Source: Drechslerella dactyloides (taxonomy: Eukaryota; Ascomycota; Orbiliomycetes; Orbiliales; Orbiliaceae). From it: a stretch of DNA of 64,000 nucleotides. The DNA is taken from positions 1,984,001 through 2,048,000 of the forward strand of contig JAGTWJ010000003.1 in assembly GCA_020064725.1 (NCBI GenBank). The letters are read 5' to 3'. A model generated the notes under the pieces. It saw only the letters and a list, made by a program, of their open reading frames with translations, searched no databases and was not told the origin of the DNA. Each line of letters begins with the position of its first letter. Position 1 is the stretch's first letter. Both the position numbers and the translations under genes were made by a program. Positions 11,279 to 21,802 of the stretch are shown here, one piece after another.

Positions 11279-12608
11279 TTTGCTATTTCGCGACTGGCGA
11301 CGGCGGATAACAGACTGCTTCACTCTGTATTTCTAAGCGCTTGATGTTGTCGCTGTAATATGTGATATGATAGGGAGTATCAGGTAGATAGGAAGATGGA
11401 GACGGCAAAGTTAAATCCGCGAGATGTTTTCTGAGCTGGTTTGGTCTTATGAGATCCCCGACTGCGCCAGCGGGTCTCTCTTTCCGCGGAGACTCGTTTC
11501 GCCGGCGACATTTGCATTCGACAGGCAAGATTTACGAAACAAGCTTTTTAGTGTCTGGCATGTGGCCCTGGCTGACGTCTAGCTTGTGGATCGGGATTTA
11601 GTTGGGTTGCTATCGATAGCTTGGAACCCTGCATGGCGCATGGGATATGACGAAGGTTTGTCTTTTGAGCAAGTCCAGATGTTGGTGAATGTTGAGACAT
11701 TCGGATAACCCGGCTCCCCACCACTACGTCCTTTGATTTCTGCATCTCTCGATCATATCCAACTGCATTCTCTGGCAGACTCGAGCAGGCGGTAGACTCC
11801 GACTTCCTGTTGGCGGCATCACGTGGATCCGCGACTAGCAAGATCCATCGGCCCATTTCGCCTGAGGACACGTTCATGTTGGGACACGTTCAGTGTCGCT
11901 TGCGAGCTTACAAATGGCGGCCGGGCCGGCCGCGCGACGGCATCTGACCTGGCGTCAACCACGTTCCCGGGTCCCCCACACTTTCCCACCAGCACGTCGC
12001 GCCGAGTCGTAAAGATTGTTATCAGATACGCGTTAACGCGCGAACATCCATGTCATGGATTCAAGCTGCATACTCAAAGAGCTCTCCTGCGCGAAGTTTG
12101 TAAGCGGCTCGTTGTCCACCCGACGGAAACGGGCAAACCTGAGGGCGCAAGTTCACCAACATGCAAGTTCCAGGAAAATATGCAACGATGGAGAGGTAGG
12201 ATTAGGTAATATCTTGATGTTATCGACCGGCTTCGTCTACAATAACGTTACTATCTGAACCGTCACCAACCGAGTCAGAGACGGCTGGGCCGGGCCCAGC
12301 TATCTCGGCGAACGTAATCGACGGAACAGGCATTGCCATCCTGATCATAGCTTCTCCACTTCTCCGCAATACCCTCTTGGCCACCACTCAACCAGCTTAG
12401 GAAATGCTCCTTTCAGCAAGCGTATCCATGGACGGAAGCATAGTATTTAACTGGCCGATTGCGTGTCGATGGTCCCAGCATCAGTCCACTTCCAGGCCAT
12501 CCGCTCCAAGCCATACTATATTAATACCATCAAGCCCTCCTCCAATTGCTCAATTGTGTAACTTGCCTCGCCGGTAGATACCACAAAAACAACACCGACA
12601 ACTTCACA
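11279..12608. promoter_or_regulatory. Divergent intergenic region with a perfect palindrome
   Basis: 1.3 kb between two divergent genes. It holds a GC-rich patch (about 11922-11940) and a perfect 17-bp palindrome at 12284-12300. No coding frame here is convincing. Confidence 0.5.
12284..12300. promoter_or_regulatory. 17-bp perfect palindrome GCTGGGCC-G-GGCCCAGC
   Basis: Two 8-bp arms around a single base, about 310 bp upstream of the ATG of the PEP-mutase family gene. Palindromes of this kind can be sites for dimeric transcription factors; none is identified. Confidence 0.4.
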
Positions 12609-13406
12609 ATGACCCGCCTGAACGCTCTCGCAAAGGCCCTCAAGGCCCTGCATGTCTCCGGCACCCCTCTTGTACTCACCAACGTCCACGACGCCCCCTC
12701 CGCTGCCGCTGTCGCGTCACACTCCGCAACCAAAGCTCTCGCCACAGCCTCCTATGCCATCGCCGCCGCCCTAGGCTTAAAGGATGCCAACCTCACTCTC
12801 GAAGATAACCTAATCGGCATCCGCGCCGTAGCCCGGGGTATCGAGACCACCGGGTTCGCTGACTCGAAGCCCCTAACTGCTGATCTTCAAGACGGATACG
12901 AAGACATCGCTGCAACTATCAAAGCTGCCATCGCAATCGGCGTCGTCGGCGCAAACATCGAGGATCTTAAGACCGATCCTGCAACCGGCCACGAACAGCT
13001 CCGGGATATCGACGACGCTGAAGCGCGTATCAAAACAGCACTAGCAGCAGCAGCGGAAGCCGGTGTGCCGGACTTTGTCATAAATGCCCGCACAGACGTT
13101 CTAGGCTACGGTGGGACCATCAAGGACTGCATTGAACGGGGAAAACGGTATCTTGCTGCCGGCGCGACGACCGCATTCGTATGGGGCGCGGGGAAGCATG
13201 TGATTACAGCTGACGAAGTGAAGGAGCTAGCTGAGGCGTTTGAGGGTCGGTTGGCAGTCACAGGGCCTGGGCCGACGCCCTTGAGCATGGATCAATTGAA
13301 GGAAGCTGGAGTTGCAAGGGTCAGTTTCGGGCCGTGGTTTTCGTTGCGGAGCTGGAGGGCATTTGGAGACGATGCGGGGGTTCTATTGAGCGGGTTGGAA
13401 AAATAA
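12609..13406 (+). CDS. Isocitrate lyase / PEP mutase superfamily enzyme
   Basis: Single exon, 265 aa from ATG 12609. The protein fits the small (250-290 aa) PEP-mutase-like branch of the isocitrate lyase superfamily, a TIM barrel that makes or breaks C-C or C-P bonds in alpha-keto acids such as oxaloacetate, 2-methylisocitrate or phosphonopyruvate. Motifs in order: TPLVLTNVHDAPSA near the N-terminus, ADLQDGY (D92), GANIED (E118, D119) and the family signature INARTD (N159-D163), then GATTAFVWG and a C-terminal VSFGPWFSLRS. The acidic residues correspond to the Mg2+/substrate site. The catalytic Cys loop (KKCGH) of true isocitrate lyases is absent. The substrate cannot be told from sequence; cytosolic location is inferred from lack of a targeting signal. 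Confidence 0.88.
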   Translation: MTRLNALAKALKALHVSGTPLVLTNVHDAPSAAAVASHSATKALATASYAIAAALGLKDANLTLEDNLIGIRAVARGIETTGFADSKPLTADLQDGYEDIAATIKAAIAIGVVGANIEDLKTDPATGHEQLRDIDDAEARIKTALAAAAEAGVPDFVINARTDVLGYGGTIKDCIERGKRYLAAGATTAFVWGAGKHVITADEVKELAEAFEGRLAVTGPGPTPLSMDQLKEAGVARVSFGPWFSLRSWRAFGDDAGVLLSGLEK

Positions 13407-13910
13407 TGTGCTTGCTGGATTCCGGTCGTGCTCATATTAGGGCCGAGCAGGCTGTGGATAAAAAGTGTAACGTACTATTTTGGAGATTTGCTGTCCCATC
13501 TAGCTCTAGGAGATAGATGCATCTCGCGGAACTGGACGCACGCGCACGAAGTCCAGGCGGATACAGACAATCTCGGCCAAATATTCTGTTAAATAATTCT
13601 CTCAGCTCTACACGGAGTATAAAAATACGTGGAAACTTGAAAGCCGTGCAAATCTAACGGACTAAGTATAATTAAACTTTCAAGTCTTGTGCGCAGATGG
13701 TATTCGCGTAGTGTTGGAGCACATGAAGCTAGGCAGCTTAAGAGTTAAAACCAGGCTCGGAATCCCATCAAGTGCCTGAATTTCGTGTAGGATATTCTCT
13801 CGTTAAAGTTAAATAATTGCAATTAATCGCTCCCTCCTACATCGCCTACCCCAACCACTCACTGTCACCATCTTTACATTATCAGTTTGCAAAGCTCTGC
13901 AAAACCTTCC
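13407..13910. other. Intergenic, promoter of the F-box-like gene
   Basis: About 500 bp between genes on the same strand. No coding signal. It contains the 3' end of the PEP-mutase family gene and the promoter of the next. Confidence 0.5.
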
Positions 13911-15615
13911 ATGATGTCCGACAATTCGCATGTGGTCGGAAACATTGATTTCGTGCTCCCGCCGATGCGACCGGGCGCGAGGGACAGCCCAGATGATGAT
14001 CTGGTGCCTGGACCGTTGCCTCGAATCAATCTTGATTATGATCTGAATTATAGTTCGGGAGGTGTGTTCTCTCATCAGTGCCAACTAAGCTTTGCATCCA
14101 GCTATAGTCTATAACGGTAGATCGGCATGGATATATACATAAAGCTGATGTTAACTCATCTATGGATCGCTACGCGAAGTACCCTATTGTCTGAGGTCGT
14201 GAATATTCGAATGCTAACATGCATGCTTGCATCCCCTAGCTGCTCAGACATATACCCCGTGTCCATCAGAATCGCCCGAACCACGTAATTGGAGCATGCG
14301 CAACGGCATTCCACTTCTACAGCCTTCTCGTAATGAAGTTTCTCATCCTTCCTTGCGAATCGACCTGTTCGGTGAGCTGGCACCTGGACCTCGGTCTCCA
14401 CGACAAACAACATTGCAACTGCGAGCGATAGCAAGCCCGTCGCGATTCATGGGGTTGCCTCGTGAACTAAGGGATGAGATATACCGGTACTTACTTCTCA
14501 TCGACGTCGAAACGCCGGATGTGGCTGGAGTTACGAATGAAGCTGATGAGAACTTTAACCTGAGCTCAAATTTCAAATACGCCCACTATGTATATAGGCC
14601 TGTGCGTCTTGATCTGGCGATTCTGAGAGTCTGCAAGCAAGTGCACGACGAGGCGACTGAAGTATTCTATAGCGAGCGGACGTTCGTTATAAAAGTTATG
14701 ACCATGGCGGATTTATGCGGGGAGGTGGGCACTTTCAACGTCTTCTATACGGCGCCGTGGGAGCGGATGTGTTACATTTGCGACTACGACTTCACTACGG
14801 ATGCAGAAGGGCAACACCCGTACGTGCACTTCCATACCCGCTTGTCTACTGTGACAACTTGCCAGTTTATAAAGTGATACTAATCCGTCCGTCTCGATCG
14901 TACCATCCACGCACGCGACGCTATTAGGGTTGAGAAGCCAATTCTTGTATCCGAGTATCGAAACTTGTTTCCTTGGTCCCAGCAATCATGGCGTCCCGGT
15001 ACAATGTACCTTGGTCCAGCACCACGATATCGGCACCTCTTCCGTCGCATACGTTTAGAACTGGATGACGACACGGACTACGATCTCCTCCCGGTGGAAG
15101 ATGTCAACGATGCTGACGCAGCGCTGGGAGACTTAGTCACAACAGTATCCAGTCGAGTGCTGATGCCAGTTGCAGAGCGGCTCCAATTATTACTATCGGA
15201 GCCAAGGGATAATCTGAAGATCGATGTTGTTATCGAGTCTACATTGATCATGACCGCCCGTCTTGGCTCATGGCACCAGGATGACAGCGGCAGGATACCC
15301 TTGGTCCCAGAAAGGGTCGATGCGATGTTCACGGGAGATACTGATCATGACGCCAGCGTCCGACACATGCTTGAGGGGTTCTACAAAGGGATGATGTGCA
15401 TGGCCTGGCCGTTTACTCGGGGGCCCTGGAAGCACACATGTAAGATCACAGTCCCACACGGCCTGGATGAATTATTCAGCGGAACACAGGATAGATTGTT
15501 CCGTGAGCTTGAGAAGGAGGGCGGTATCGAAGAGAAAGAGTATTGGCAGCTGGAGCTGCGGCCAGGCGATTCATGGGTGGTGAAGAACGGGCGGCTGTTG
15601 CACCTTGGCGGCTGA
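13911..15615 (+). CDS. F-box-like (fungal LPxELRxxIY type) protein
   Basis: Three exons (13911-14061, 14240-14873, 14928-15615) give 490 aa. Intron 1 (178 bp) and intron 2 (54 bp) are GT-AG with GCTAAC and ACTAATC branch points, and both preserve phase. Near residue 120 the protein has FMGLPRELRDEIYRYLL, the hallmark of fungal F-box-like N-terminal domains that may recruit Skp1-Cullin ubiquitin ligases. After it come ILRVCKQVHDEATEVFY and a long region rich in aromatic and charged residues that would be the partner-binding part. No signal peptide or membrane segment. Such proteins form a very large, mostly uncharacterised family, so the target is unknown. An upstream ATG overlaps (ATGATG); the first was taken. 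Confidence 0.82.
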
Positions 15616-16076
15616 AAGAGCGTGTCTCGAGGTTGATTCCAAAATCATCCGTCACTATTATTACGGCTAGTTGGATTTTTTATGCGATCCGCTTTTGTTA
15701 GCTTCTGTTACTCTTTATCATTCCCGGAAGATATAAAGTCGGACACTCTATGCTAGGAGTGTTCTCACTAGAATATTGTTGACAAGAACCGTCGACGTGA
15801 ATTCGAGGCTGGTGCTGCGTTGTAGTGTTGGGAGGCAGTTGTGTTGCGCATTGAATAAATCACACCTGCTCTGGCGGCAGCTCCATCTTCCTTCTTTTCT
15901 TTTCCCCCTACCCTCATCCCCATCCCATCTCCATCCTCGTCTCCTCAGTCCTCGTCTGCTTTCACCATCTCTTGCCCTTGTTTTCTTGCTTAACGACTCA
16001 CGACTCACGAATTTCCTATTCGAGCTGGTCTCCATCCATTAAGCACCTCCTTTTCTCCACATCACGAGACGCCGAG
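15616..16076. promoter_or_regulatory. Promoter region with pyrimidine-rich tract
   Basis: 460 bp upstream of the small gene at 16077. A long C/T-rich tract (about 15880-15980) is typical of strongly transcribed fungal promoters and transcription start regions. Confidence 0.5.
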
Positions 16077-16736
16077 ATGGCCAGCAACGATGATAACAAG
16101 TAGGCCCAGCTCTGCCCTCAAGTCCGATGACATCAGCTGACCGATCGCTCTCCCAGGTGGCGCCGTCGCCAATCATCCCAAAGCAACAGCTCCTCTCCCG
16201 GTCCTTCCTCCTCGCAATCCTTCAACCAGCCTCGCCGTAATGATTCGCGCTCTGATCGCGGCTCCTCTTCATTCGGTCGTCCGCAGGATAATCGTCATTA
16301 CTCCAGCGGCAACCCGAATCTCGGTTCGATGATGGAGGAGCACTCTTCTGTTAACAACTTCAACGGCAAGGATGTTAGGGATTTCCTGAGTCGAGGTATG
16401 ACCTTCAATCCAGGCGGGGTTCCTACGATTCGCGTCTAATTTTTCGGACAGGTTACCAGGAGATGGTTAACGCAGCTCAGGCTTCCGGCGACAATAAGCC
16501 TGTCGTCTTCAAGCAGACTGATAAGGGCTGGGTGACGCAGAGCAAGTCCTCTCCGTGGGCCCCAAACAGTACGTCCATCGCGTATCTAAACTCGCTTCCC
16601 CGCTTACTCACGCTGACCGGCGAGCTTCGCAGAACATGTCATGGCCAACGGCACGGATTTCCTGACCCGCGTTAAGAAAGGGGTCGCGTCCAGCGGTGCT
16701 AACGGCACTGGCAAAGACGGGAAGATTGGGGGATAG
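16077..16736 (+). CDS. Small hydrophilic protein of four exons, unknown function
   Basis: Exons 16077-16099, 16157-16395, 16452-16568 and 16633-16736 encode 160 aa. Introns of 57, 56 and 64 bp are GT-AG and all phases agree, which strongly supports the model although no single exon is long. The N-terminal half is Ser/Arg/Asn-rich (WRRRQSSQSNSSSPGPS). The C-terminal half looks conserved and folded: NFNGKDVRDFLSRGYQEMVN, PVVFKQTDKGWV, SSPWAPN and DFLTRVKKGV. No signal peptide, membrane segment or known domain. The 23-nt first exon is short. I do not recognise the family. The compact structure and pyrimidine-rich promoter suggest a well-expressed housekeeping or stress gene, which is inference. 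Confidence 0.75.
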
Positions 16737-16835
16737 AAACCCCCTGAACAACCCGAGGACCACCCGCACGAAACCAAGAATCCACCCCAGCCACGATACA
16801 AATCGACGAGGATCCCGAGACCCAAAACGACAGAA

Positions 16836-17471
16836 ATGAACAAGATACTCTTCAAATCAGAAAAGCCTATCAGGCCTAAGACGGAACACAGCCTAAGATT
16901 TACAAAAGCAGAGAAGAGCATGAAACCAACGGAGACAGAAAAGAGCCAAAGACCCGAGAAGATAATGGAAGAGACTACGATTGCACCCGAGCCCTTGAAG
17001 ACAGAAGGTAATTCCGCTGCTGCTACTGCCAAGGAACCAACGAAGCAAATCAACTCGGATGACCCGGTGGACTGGCGGAAAGAACTGAGCACTGCGATTC
17101 GACGCATTCAAGACCTCGTGCCAACCGTCAAGGAACAGCAAGATTCGTGTGAGAGATACAACAGGGGCCTGAAGCATCTTTGCAAGCTTTACCGAAAGAT
17201 GGAAGACAGGATCCAGCGACTGGAGCTGGCTGCACAAGAAGCTGCGACTTCATCCGCTCAACTACCCCAAGATTCCGAGACGGAGTCGGAGCCAGAACCA
17301 GAGTCTCAACCGGATACGGTTCTGTACGAAGGGAATCCTCAAGCTTCTTTCTTTGCTAAATTTTGCAAGGCTCTCAAGCTCCTCCTGTCTGCTTTTTCGT
17401 TGCCCTTGAAAAAAGTCGCGTATTTCTGTACTGGTGGACAGTTTCGGCGCGGATATGAACCTCTTGCATGA
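16836..17471 (+). CDS. Coiled-coil hypothetical protein
   Basis: Intronless frame of 211 aa starting only 100 bp after the preceding stop. The first 60 residues are Lys/Glu/Pro-rich with repeated EKS/EKP units. Residues ~80-140 form a likely coiled coil (RKELSTAIRRIQDLVPTVKE, then LKHLCKLYRKMEDRIQRLEL). An acidic stretch of E/P/S follows, then a hydrophobic patch (AKFCKALKLLLSAFSLPL) that could be a membrane or amphipathic helix near the C-terminus. No known domain. The short spacing could also mean it is an alternative 3' part of the previous gene, but that gene ends with a clean stop. Confidence 0.55.
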   Translation: MNKILFKSEKPIRPKTEHSLRFTKAEKSMKPTETEKSQRPEKIMEETTIAPEPLKTEGNSAAATAKEPTKQINSDDPVDWRKELSTAIRRIQDLVPTVKEQQDSCERYNRGLKHLCKLYRKMEDRIQRLELAAQEAATSSAQLPQDSETESEPEPESQPDTVLYEGNPQASFFAKFCKALKLLLSAFSLPLKKVAYFCTGGQFRRGYEPLA

Positions 17472-17901
17472 GACTTAGGAGTTTACGGGTTGTTATCATA
17501 GGGACTCAATGGTCATTAGTTACTTCCTTTATAATTCCGTTGTTCGCACTATAATACTTAAGTACTTACCACACTGTAATCTACAGCTGTTTGGAGATAG
17601 GAGGGTTTACGTCTGTTTGAGCTAGTTTGACAGGTATTAAGCTCTGGATCAACTCTGGATCCTATCTTCCCGCTAAGCTTTCCTTTCTGTCTGCCAACAA
17701 TACATCCAGACTACTTAGTCTTGGGTTGCGGGCTCCGCGTTTCATCCAGACAAGATCAACAGTCGCACCTTGTTACGTCTCCTACCCGTAAACTCCAGCA
17801 ATACTTAGAAGCCGGTCCCGAACTGCCTAACTCAAATCCCTCCTTCCAGTCATCTTGCCTGATTCTCCTTCTTCCACACACACATACACATAACACCCAA
17901 T
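17472..17901. other. Intergenic, no gene seen
   Basis: About 430 bp with a short CA-rich run near 17876-17890, just before the possible start at 17902. No coding signal. Confidence 0.45.
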
Positions 17902-18225
17902 ATGAGGCCGGCAGAAATCTTTCATCAAATCGTTGTGGCCATCAAAGCTTCGGGCGACAATACCTGCCTCGATTTCGACGACATATCACAGGAAACGGCG
18001 GAGTTGCTCTACCAAAGTCTCTACGATAAGTCGAATAACTTAGAGCGACGTCGTTTCAATATAGATGCACCACTGAATTGGGCGGCTTCAAAGCGATCGA
18101 TACGTAGCCTTTGGGGCACCTTTTTTTTTTTTTTTTTTGACGGTATTGCTGGACATTTTGAATGTGCGTCAATTGATGACTTGATGTGGCGATGGAAGTG
18201 TGAATTGATGAGCGAAGATGGTTAA
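17902..18225 (+). CDS. Possible short or truncated hypothetical protein
   Basis: 107-aa frame from ATG 17902 with a plausible start region. The first ~70 residues (AEIFHQIVVAIKASGDN, DISQETAELLYQSLYDK) look protein-like and helical. The frame then crosses an 18-base T run (18121-18138) that encodes Phe repeats, and the sequence after it has poor coding character. It may be the 5' remnant of a gene whose downstream part was lost or replaced. No domain recognised. Confidence 0.3.
   Translation: MRPAEIFHQIVVAIKASGDNTCLDFDDISQETAELLYQSLYDKSNNLERRRFNIDAPLNWAASKRSIRSLWGTFFFFFFDGIAGHFECASIDDLMWRWKCELMSEDG
18121..18138 (+). repeat. Poly-T tract of 18 bases
   Basis: An uninterrupted run of 18 T. It could be the A-tail of a retroposed element read on the other strand or a slippage-prone homopolymer. 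No flanking duplication was found. Confidence 0.6.
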
Positions 18226-18372
18226 TGTCTAGTGAGTTGATGGCGAGTTGAAGTGCCTAGACATGTATTGGAAACATTTTCTGAGAATGGCTATGCGCCG
18301 TCTAGAAACCTGTAGACGCTGTACTGGTCAACCAAAGGTTCTGTGTTGTGCTTTTGTTATATGTTTTCACAG

Positions 18373-18465
18373 GTGCACGCCACAGTCTCGACACTAACAA
18401 AGCCTGGCAACACCAGGCAAAGTCTAGGGCCGAGACTGTGCACGCCAGTCTCGTAACCAGACTGG
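18373..18465. repeat. Cluster of short inverted repeats
   Basis: Two hairpins are clear: GCCTGG-CAACA-CCAGGC at 18402-18418 and CCAGTCT-CGTAACC-AGACTGG at 18445-18465. In addition GTGCAC...CAGTCTCG near 18373 is inverted as CGAGACTGTGCAC near 18431. The block resembles a decayed small palindromic element. TCTCGTAACCAGAC in it is close to one arm of the dispersed repeat found at 35985, 45685 and 63808. Confidence 0.5.
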
Positions 18466-19212
18466 GGCTGCCAACCGCACTCACAGCTAGCTGTGGAGTC
18501 ATGTAGCCCTTAGTTTATATTCTTGAATATAATCACTACTGTACGCAAGCTAGTTGAATAGGAACCACAAGGTGGTTAAGTACTTATATTTAGAGCCTGG
18601 TGGAGAAAGAATGATTAATACGGTAGTCTGATTTGCGGATGGTTTCGAATTCGAAGGTTCGGTACGGCGTAAGGATCAGAAGAGATGAGCAGTGGGGCTG
18701 AACAAACGCATGCGCATCGATAACAGGATATTCTTGAGTATGTGGATTTGTTACCGAAATGGGGATATCAGCTTTCAGAAAAGATGCTTATTTTTCCTTT
18801 CTGAGATTTAATTTCACAAGGTAGTTAAATAAACTAAGTACTTATTTACAGGTTCGGAAAACGTTAAAACACCGTCATCGTAGATACCCGTCTAAAGTGT
18901 GGCATCGATGTTATCGGATGCATCAGATTAGATATCGCCAGAACGCCGGATCGATGCTCGTTAAGCTTAGATTAGATCCGTCCACACCACGCCATGCGCA
19001 TGTTCCCACGTACATGTTCTCTGCATGGCATCACGGATCAACCGCAACCCTTCCCTCGCTATATATCCACTCCATCTTTCCCACCGTTTTCAAGGTGCTC
19101 TAATACCCTACATTCGGACAAGCATATCGTACTTTTCACAGAGCCCAGATTGTTTGACAGTCGGAGTTAACTTGGCGGCCGGCGGCTCGGCGCTCGGTCG
19201 TATGATATGGTC

Positions 19213-19221
19213 GTCTGATAA
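19213..19221 (+). promoter_or_regulatory. Near-match to iron GATA site (GTCTGATAA)
   Basis: One mismatch to ATCWGATAA, about 350 bp upstream of the ferric reductase ATG. Weaker than the site at 19461. Confidence 0.3.
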
Positions 19222-19460
19222 GGCTAAGAGCGCGAGAAATGGCCGATTCGGAAGACGCTTTCTCGCACACGTGTGCAAATCCCTTTACCGGACGTAAGGT
19301 AATGTCGGAGGACGCTGGTGCCGATTTGCAGTTTTCCTCGCCCGACGCCGCGGGCTAGCGTTATATCGACGCATTGCAGGTATGTTCTGGGTACATCCTC
19401 CTCTGAACAGTTCCTTAATTTGACACTTTTTATCCACGGTCTCTAATTATCTTTTATGAC

Positions 19461-19469
19461 TTATCAGAT
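19461..19469 (-). promoter_or_regulatory. Iron-responsive GATA-type site (ATCTGATAA)
   Basis: TTATCAGAT on the plus strand is ATCTGATAA on the minus strand, a perfect match to the ATCWGATAA consensus known for the SreA/Sre1/Fep1/Urbs1 family of iron-sensing GATA repressors. It lies about 100 bp before the ATG of a ferric reductase gene, the position expected for such control. Confidence 0.6.
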
Positions 19470-19570
19470 CGTTCGGCATACCCGGATAATCGGCTCCTTG
19501 TACCTACCGTTTGCCTAGGGGCCACCAGTATCGTACCAGTATAAGAAGCAGAGTGGAAGCCGTTCTCACG

Positions 19571-21802
19571 ATGGCGCCTCACGGGTCCTCTTCTCACCTA
19601 TCGGGTTCTGGATCGCCTAACGATATCTCTTGTTGCTCGACTTATTTCTCCTCATACTGTCCACTTCAATTCGCAGGACAGTGCAATGGTACCAGTCTTG
19701 ATACCATTGACATGTGGTGGCCGTCCTCAGTCTTCAATGCCCGCCCAGTTCTAAGCGACCGTGTGGCCGGCTTTGTCAGACAGAGCTCGACGGCTGACAG
19801 TGGTGCGGAGAACGTTATTATCGACGCACTGCACTTGGGTAGACGGCTCGGGATATACTATAATGTGGCCGTCGTGCTGTTCCCGCTTGGCACATTCGTT
19901 GTGCGGAAGGCGGCAGCGAGAGTCCGTGCGTGGCGGAAGGTATCGAAGGCTCGAAGAAAGGAGAAGAGAAAGCAGATCGCGAATGGTAGCGCAGATGCTA
20001 GTAGGGATCGGAATCGGCATGCAGATGGGGCGGGGAGTGTTGGCGATCTGGTAAACGGACGAATGGCGAAGGCCGAGGCTTTCGCAGAAGTACCACCGTC
20101 TGGAGAACCCTCCCCGAGTTCCAGCTCGAGTTCCTCGAGTGAGCTCGAAGTGGCCGTTGGCGAGTCGACACCGTTACTTGCCATCAATGCAGAGGAGAAG
20201 ATTGCGGCCGAAGTCAGGGTACCATGGTACACGCTACTCTACCGCCGTCTCAAGGGCATCCTCACCTACCAGCGCGCAAACGACCACCACGGCCGCACCG
20301 CGCCGGCAACGGGAATATCGATTGTTAACACGCTGTACTTCTTTACGACCGTCTTCCTCTGCGTCTACGGGATTTACATATCGCCAGCAGCGGGGATCAC
20401 ACCAAACCTGAAGACATTCCTTCTCGCGGATAGGTTCGGGCAGTTGTTTGCGGCGAATCAGCCGTTGAATTATCTGCTGGCGGCGAAGACGTCGCCCGTG
20501 CGAGTGCTGACGGGGTGGAGCTATGAGAGGCATCTTGTGTTCCATATGGCGGTTTCGGTTACGTGTTTTTACTTGTCGATTTTCCATTTCTTTTGGATGT
20601 GGCGGGTGCATCGGATATTTTCGGTGAGTGTAGGCTCTATCTCATTACCTCATATCATACCAGTGTGTCTTCGCGATATGCAATGGGTCTGACTTCTGAA
20701 GCGCATCCAGGCTCCAAGCGGTGCATCCTTCCTTTCGCTACTACTGCACCCGCAAATCACTCCAGGGCTAGCCGCCTTCGTCTCCTTCGCCTTCTTCAGC
20801 ATCCTCTCGCACGATGACATCCGCGCTAAATCCTACGAATTCTTCCTCGCCACGCATATCATCTTCTCCGCCGTCGCGATGGTCGCATTATATTTCCACC
20901 ACCCCGCCGCCAGGGGATACGTGATCCTCTCACTTTCCATATGGCTCATCGACCGTGTGGTCTACCGTGCCTACCGGAAGCGGGTGACGGCCGATGCGAC
21001 TATCGCAGTGGTTGACGAGAGCACTGTAAGAGTTACAGTCAAGGATATCCGTACTCGTGGGGCTAGAGCGTCTACATGGAAGCCTGGGGAGCATGTGTTT
21101 CTTACAGTGCCCGGATGGAGCTGTTTGCAGGCCCATCCGTTTACTATCCTGTCGCCGGCAGCAGGGTACGATCTTGATCCTTCGTCTGTGGAAAATGGAG
21201 AGAAAGATATGGTGCTGGTCATACGGCGGTTGAAGGGGTTTACGGAGGGGCTGTACGGCATGGCTGCTACTGCCAGTACGACGCAAACGATGCACGCAGA
21301 GGTGGTGATTGACGGGCCGTATGGCAACGACCACGCACGGGACGCGATAAGGGGATGTAGGAAAGCCATCTTCGTTGCCGGTGGCAGTGGGATTGCGGCT
21401 GTCTGGCCGCTAATGTGCGAAGTTGTCAGACGGCATATGGATAGGGCTGCGAGGGGAAGGGCTGGGAAGCATACGAGGACGGTAACGCTTCTGTGGATCG
21501 TTCAGTATCCACATCATGTCAACTGGTTGGAAGATCTACCACAGTTGGAGGAAGCGAAGCGAGTGCTGGCAAGTGTCGACGTGGATGTGGACGTACGCAC
21601 ATTTATCACAAAGGGGGCAGAGGGGAAGCGGCCGGATCTACGGGAGGAGATTAGGAAGGTGGTAGATGGGGATATCGCCGGAAGGACGGCAGTTGTAGTT
21701 TGTGGGCCGGATGCAATGGTGAGGAATGTGAGGAATGCGGGGTTCGAGATGCTATGGGAGGGGAAGGCCGTTGAGATTGTCACTGAAAAGTTCACGTGGT
21801 GA
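19571..21802 (+). CDS. Ferric/cupric reductase-like transmembrane flavocytochrome (FRE family)
   Basis: Two exons (19571-20623, 20711-21802; 87-bp intron, GTGAGT...CAG, phase 0) give 714 aa, the usual FRE length. ATG 19571 was chosen because the frame further upstream has only a TTG. FRE enzymes move electrons from NADPH via FAD and two haems across the plasma membrane to reduce Fe3+ or Cu2+. Both haem-ligand pairs with 13-residue spacing are present: H325/H339 and H400/H414. The FAD motif HPFTI is at ~493, the NADPH-binding VAGGSGIAAVWPL at ~572, CGPDAM at ~682 and the C-terminus is EKFTW. A hydrophobic segment near residue 95 and a charged Ser-rich cytosolic linker precede the core. The perfect iron GATA site upstream suggests repression in high iron. 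Metal specificity cannot be read from sequence. Confidence 0.92.

Larger units (their letters stand above)
18226..19570. other. Intergenic region with hairpin cluster and ferric reductase promoter
   Basis: No supportable gene in 1.3 kb. The left part (18370-18470) holds several overlapping inverted repeats. The right part is the promoter of the ferric reductase gene, with GATA-type sites at 19213 and 19461. Confidence 0.55.
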
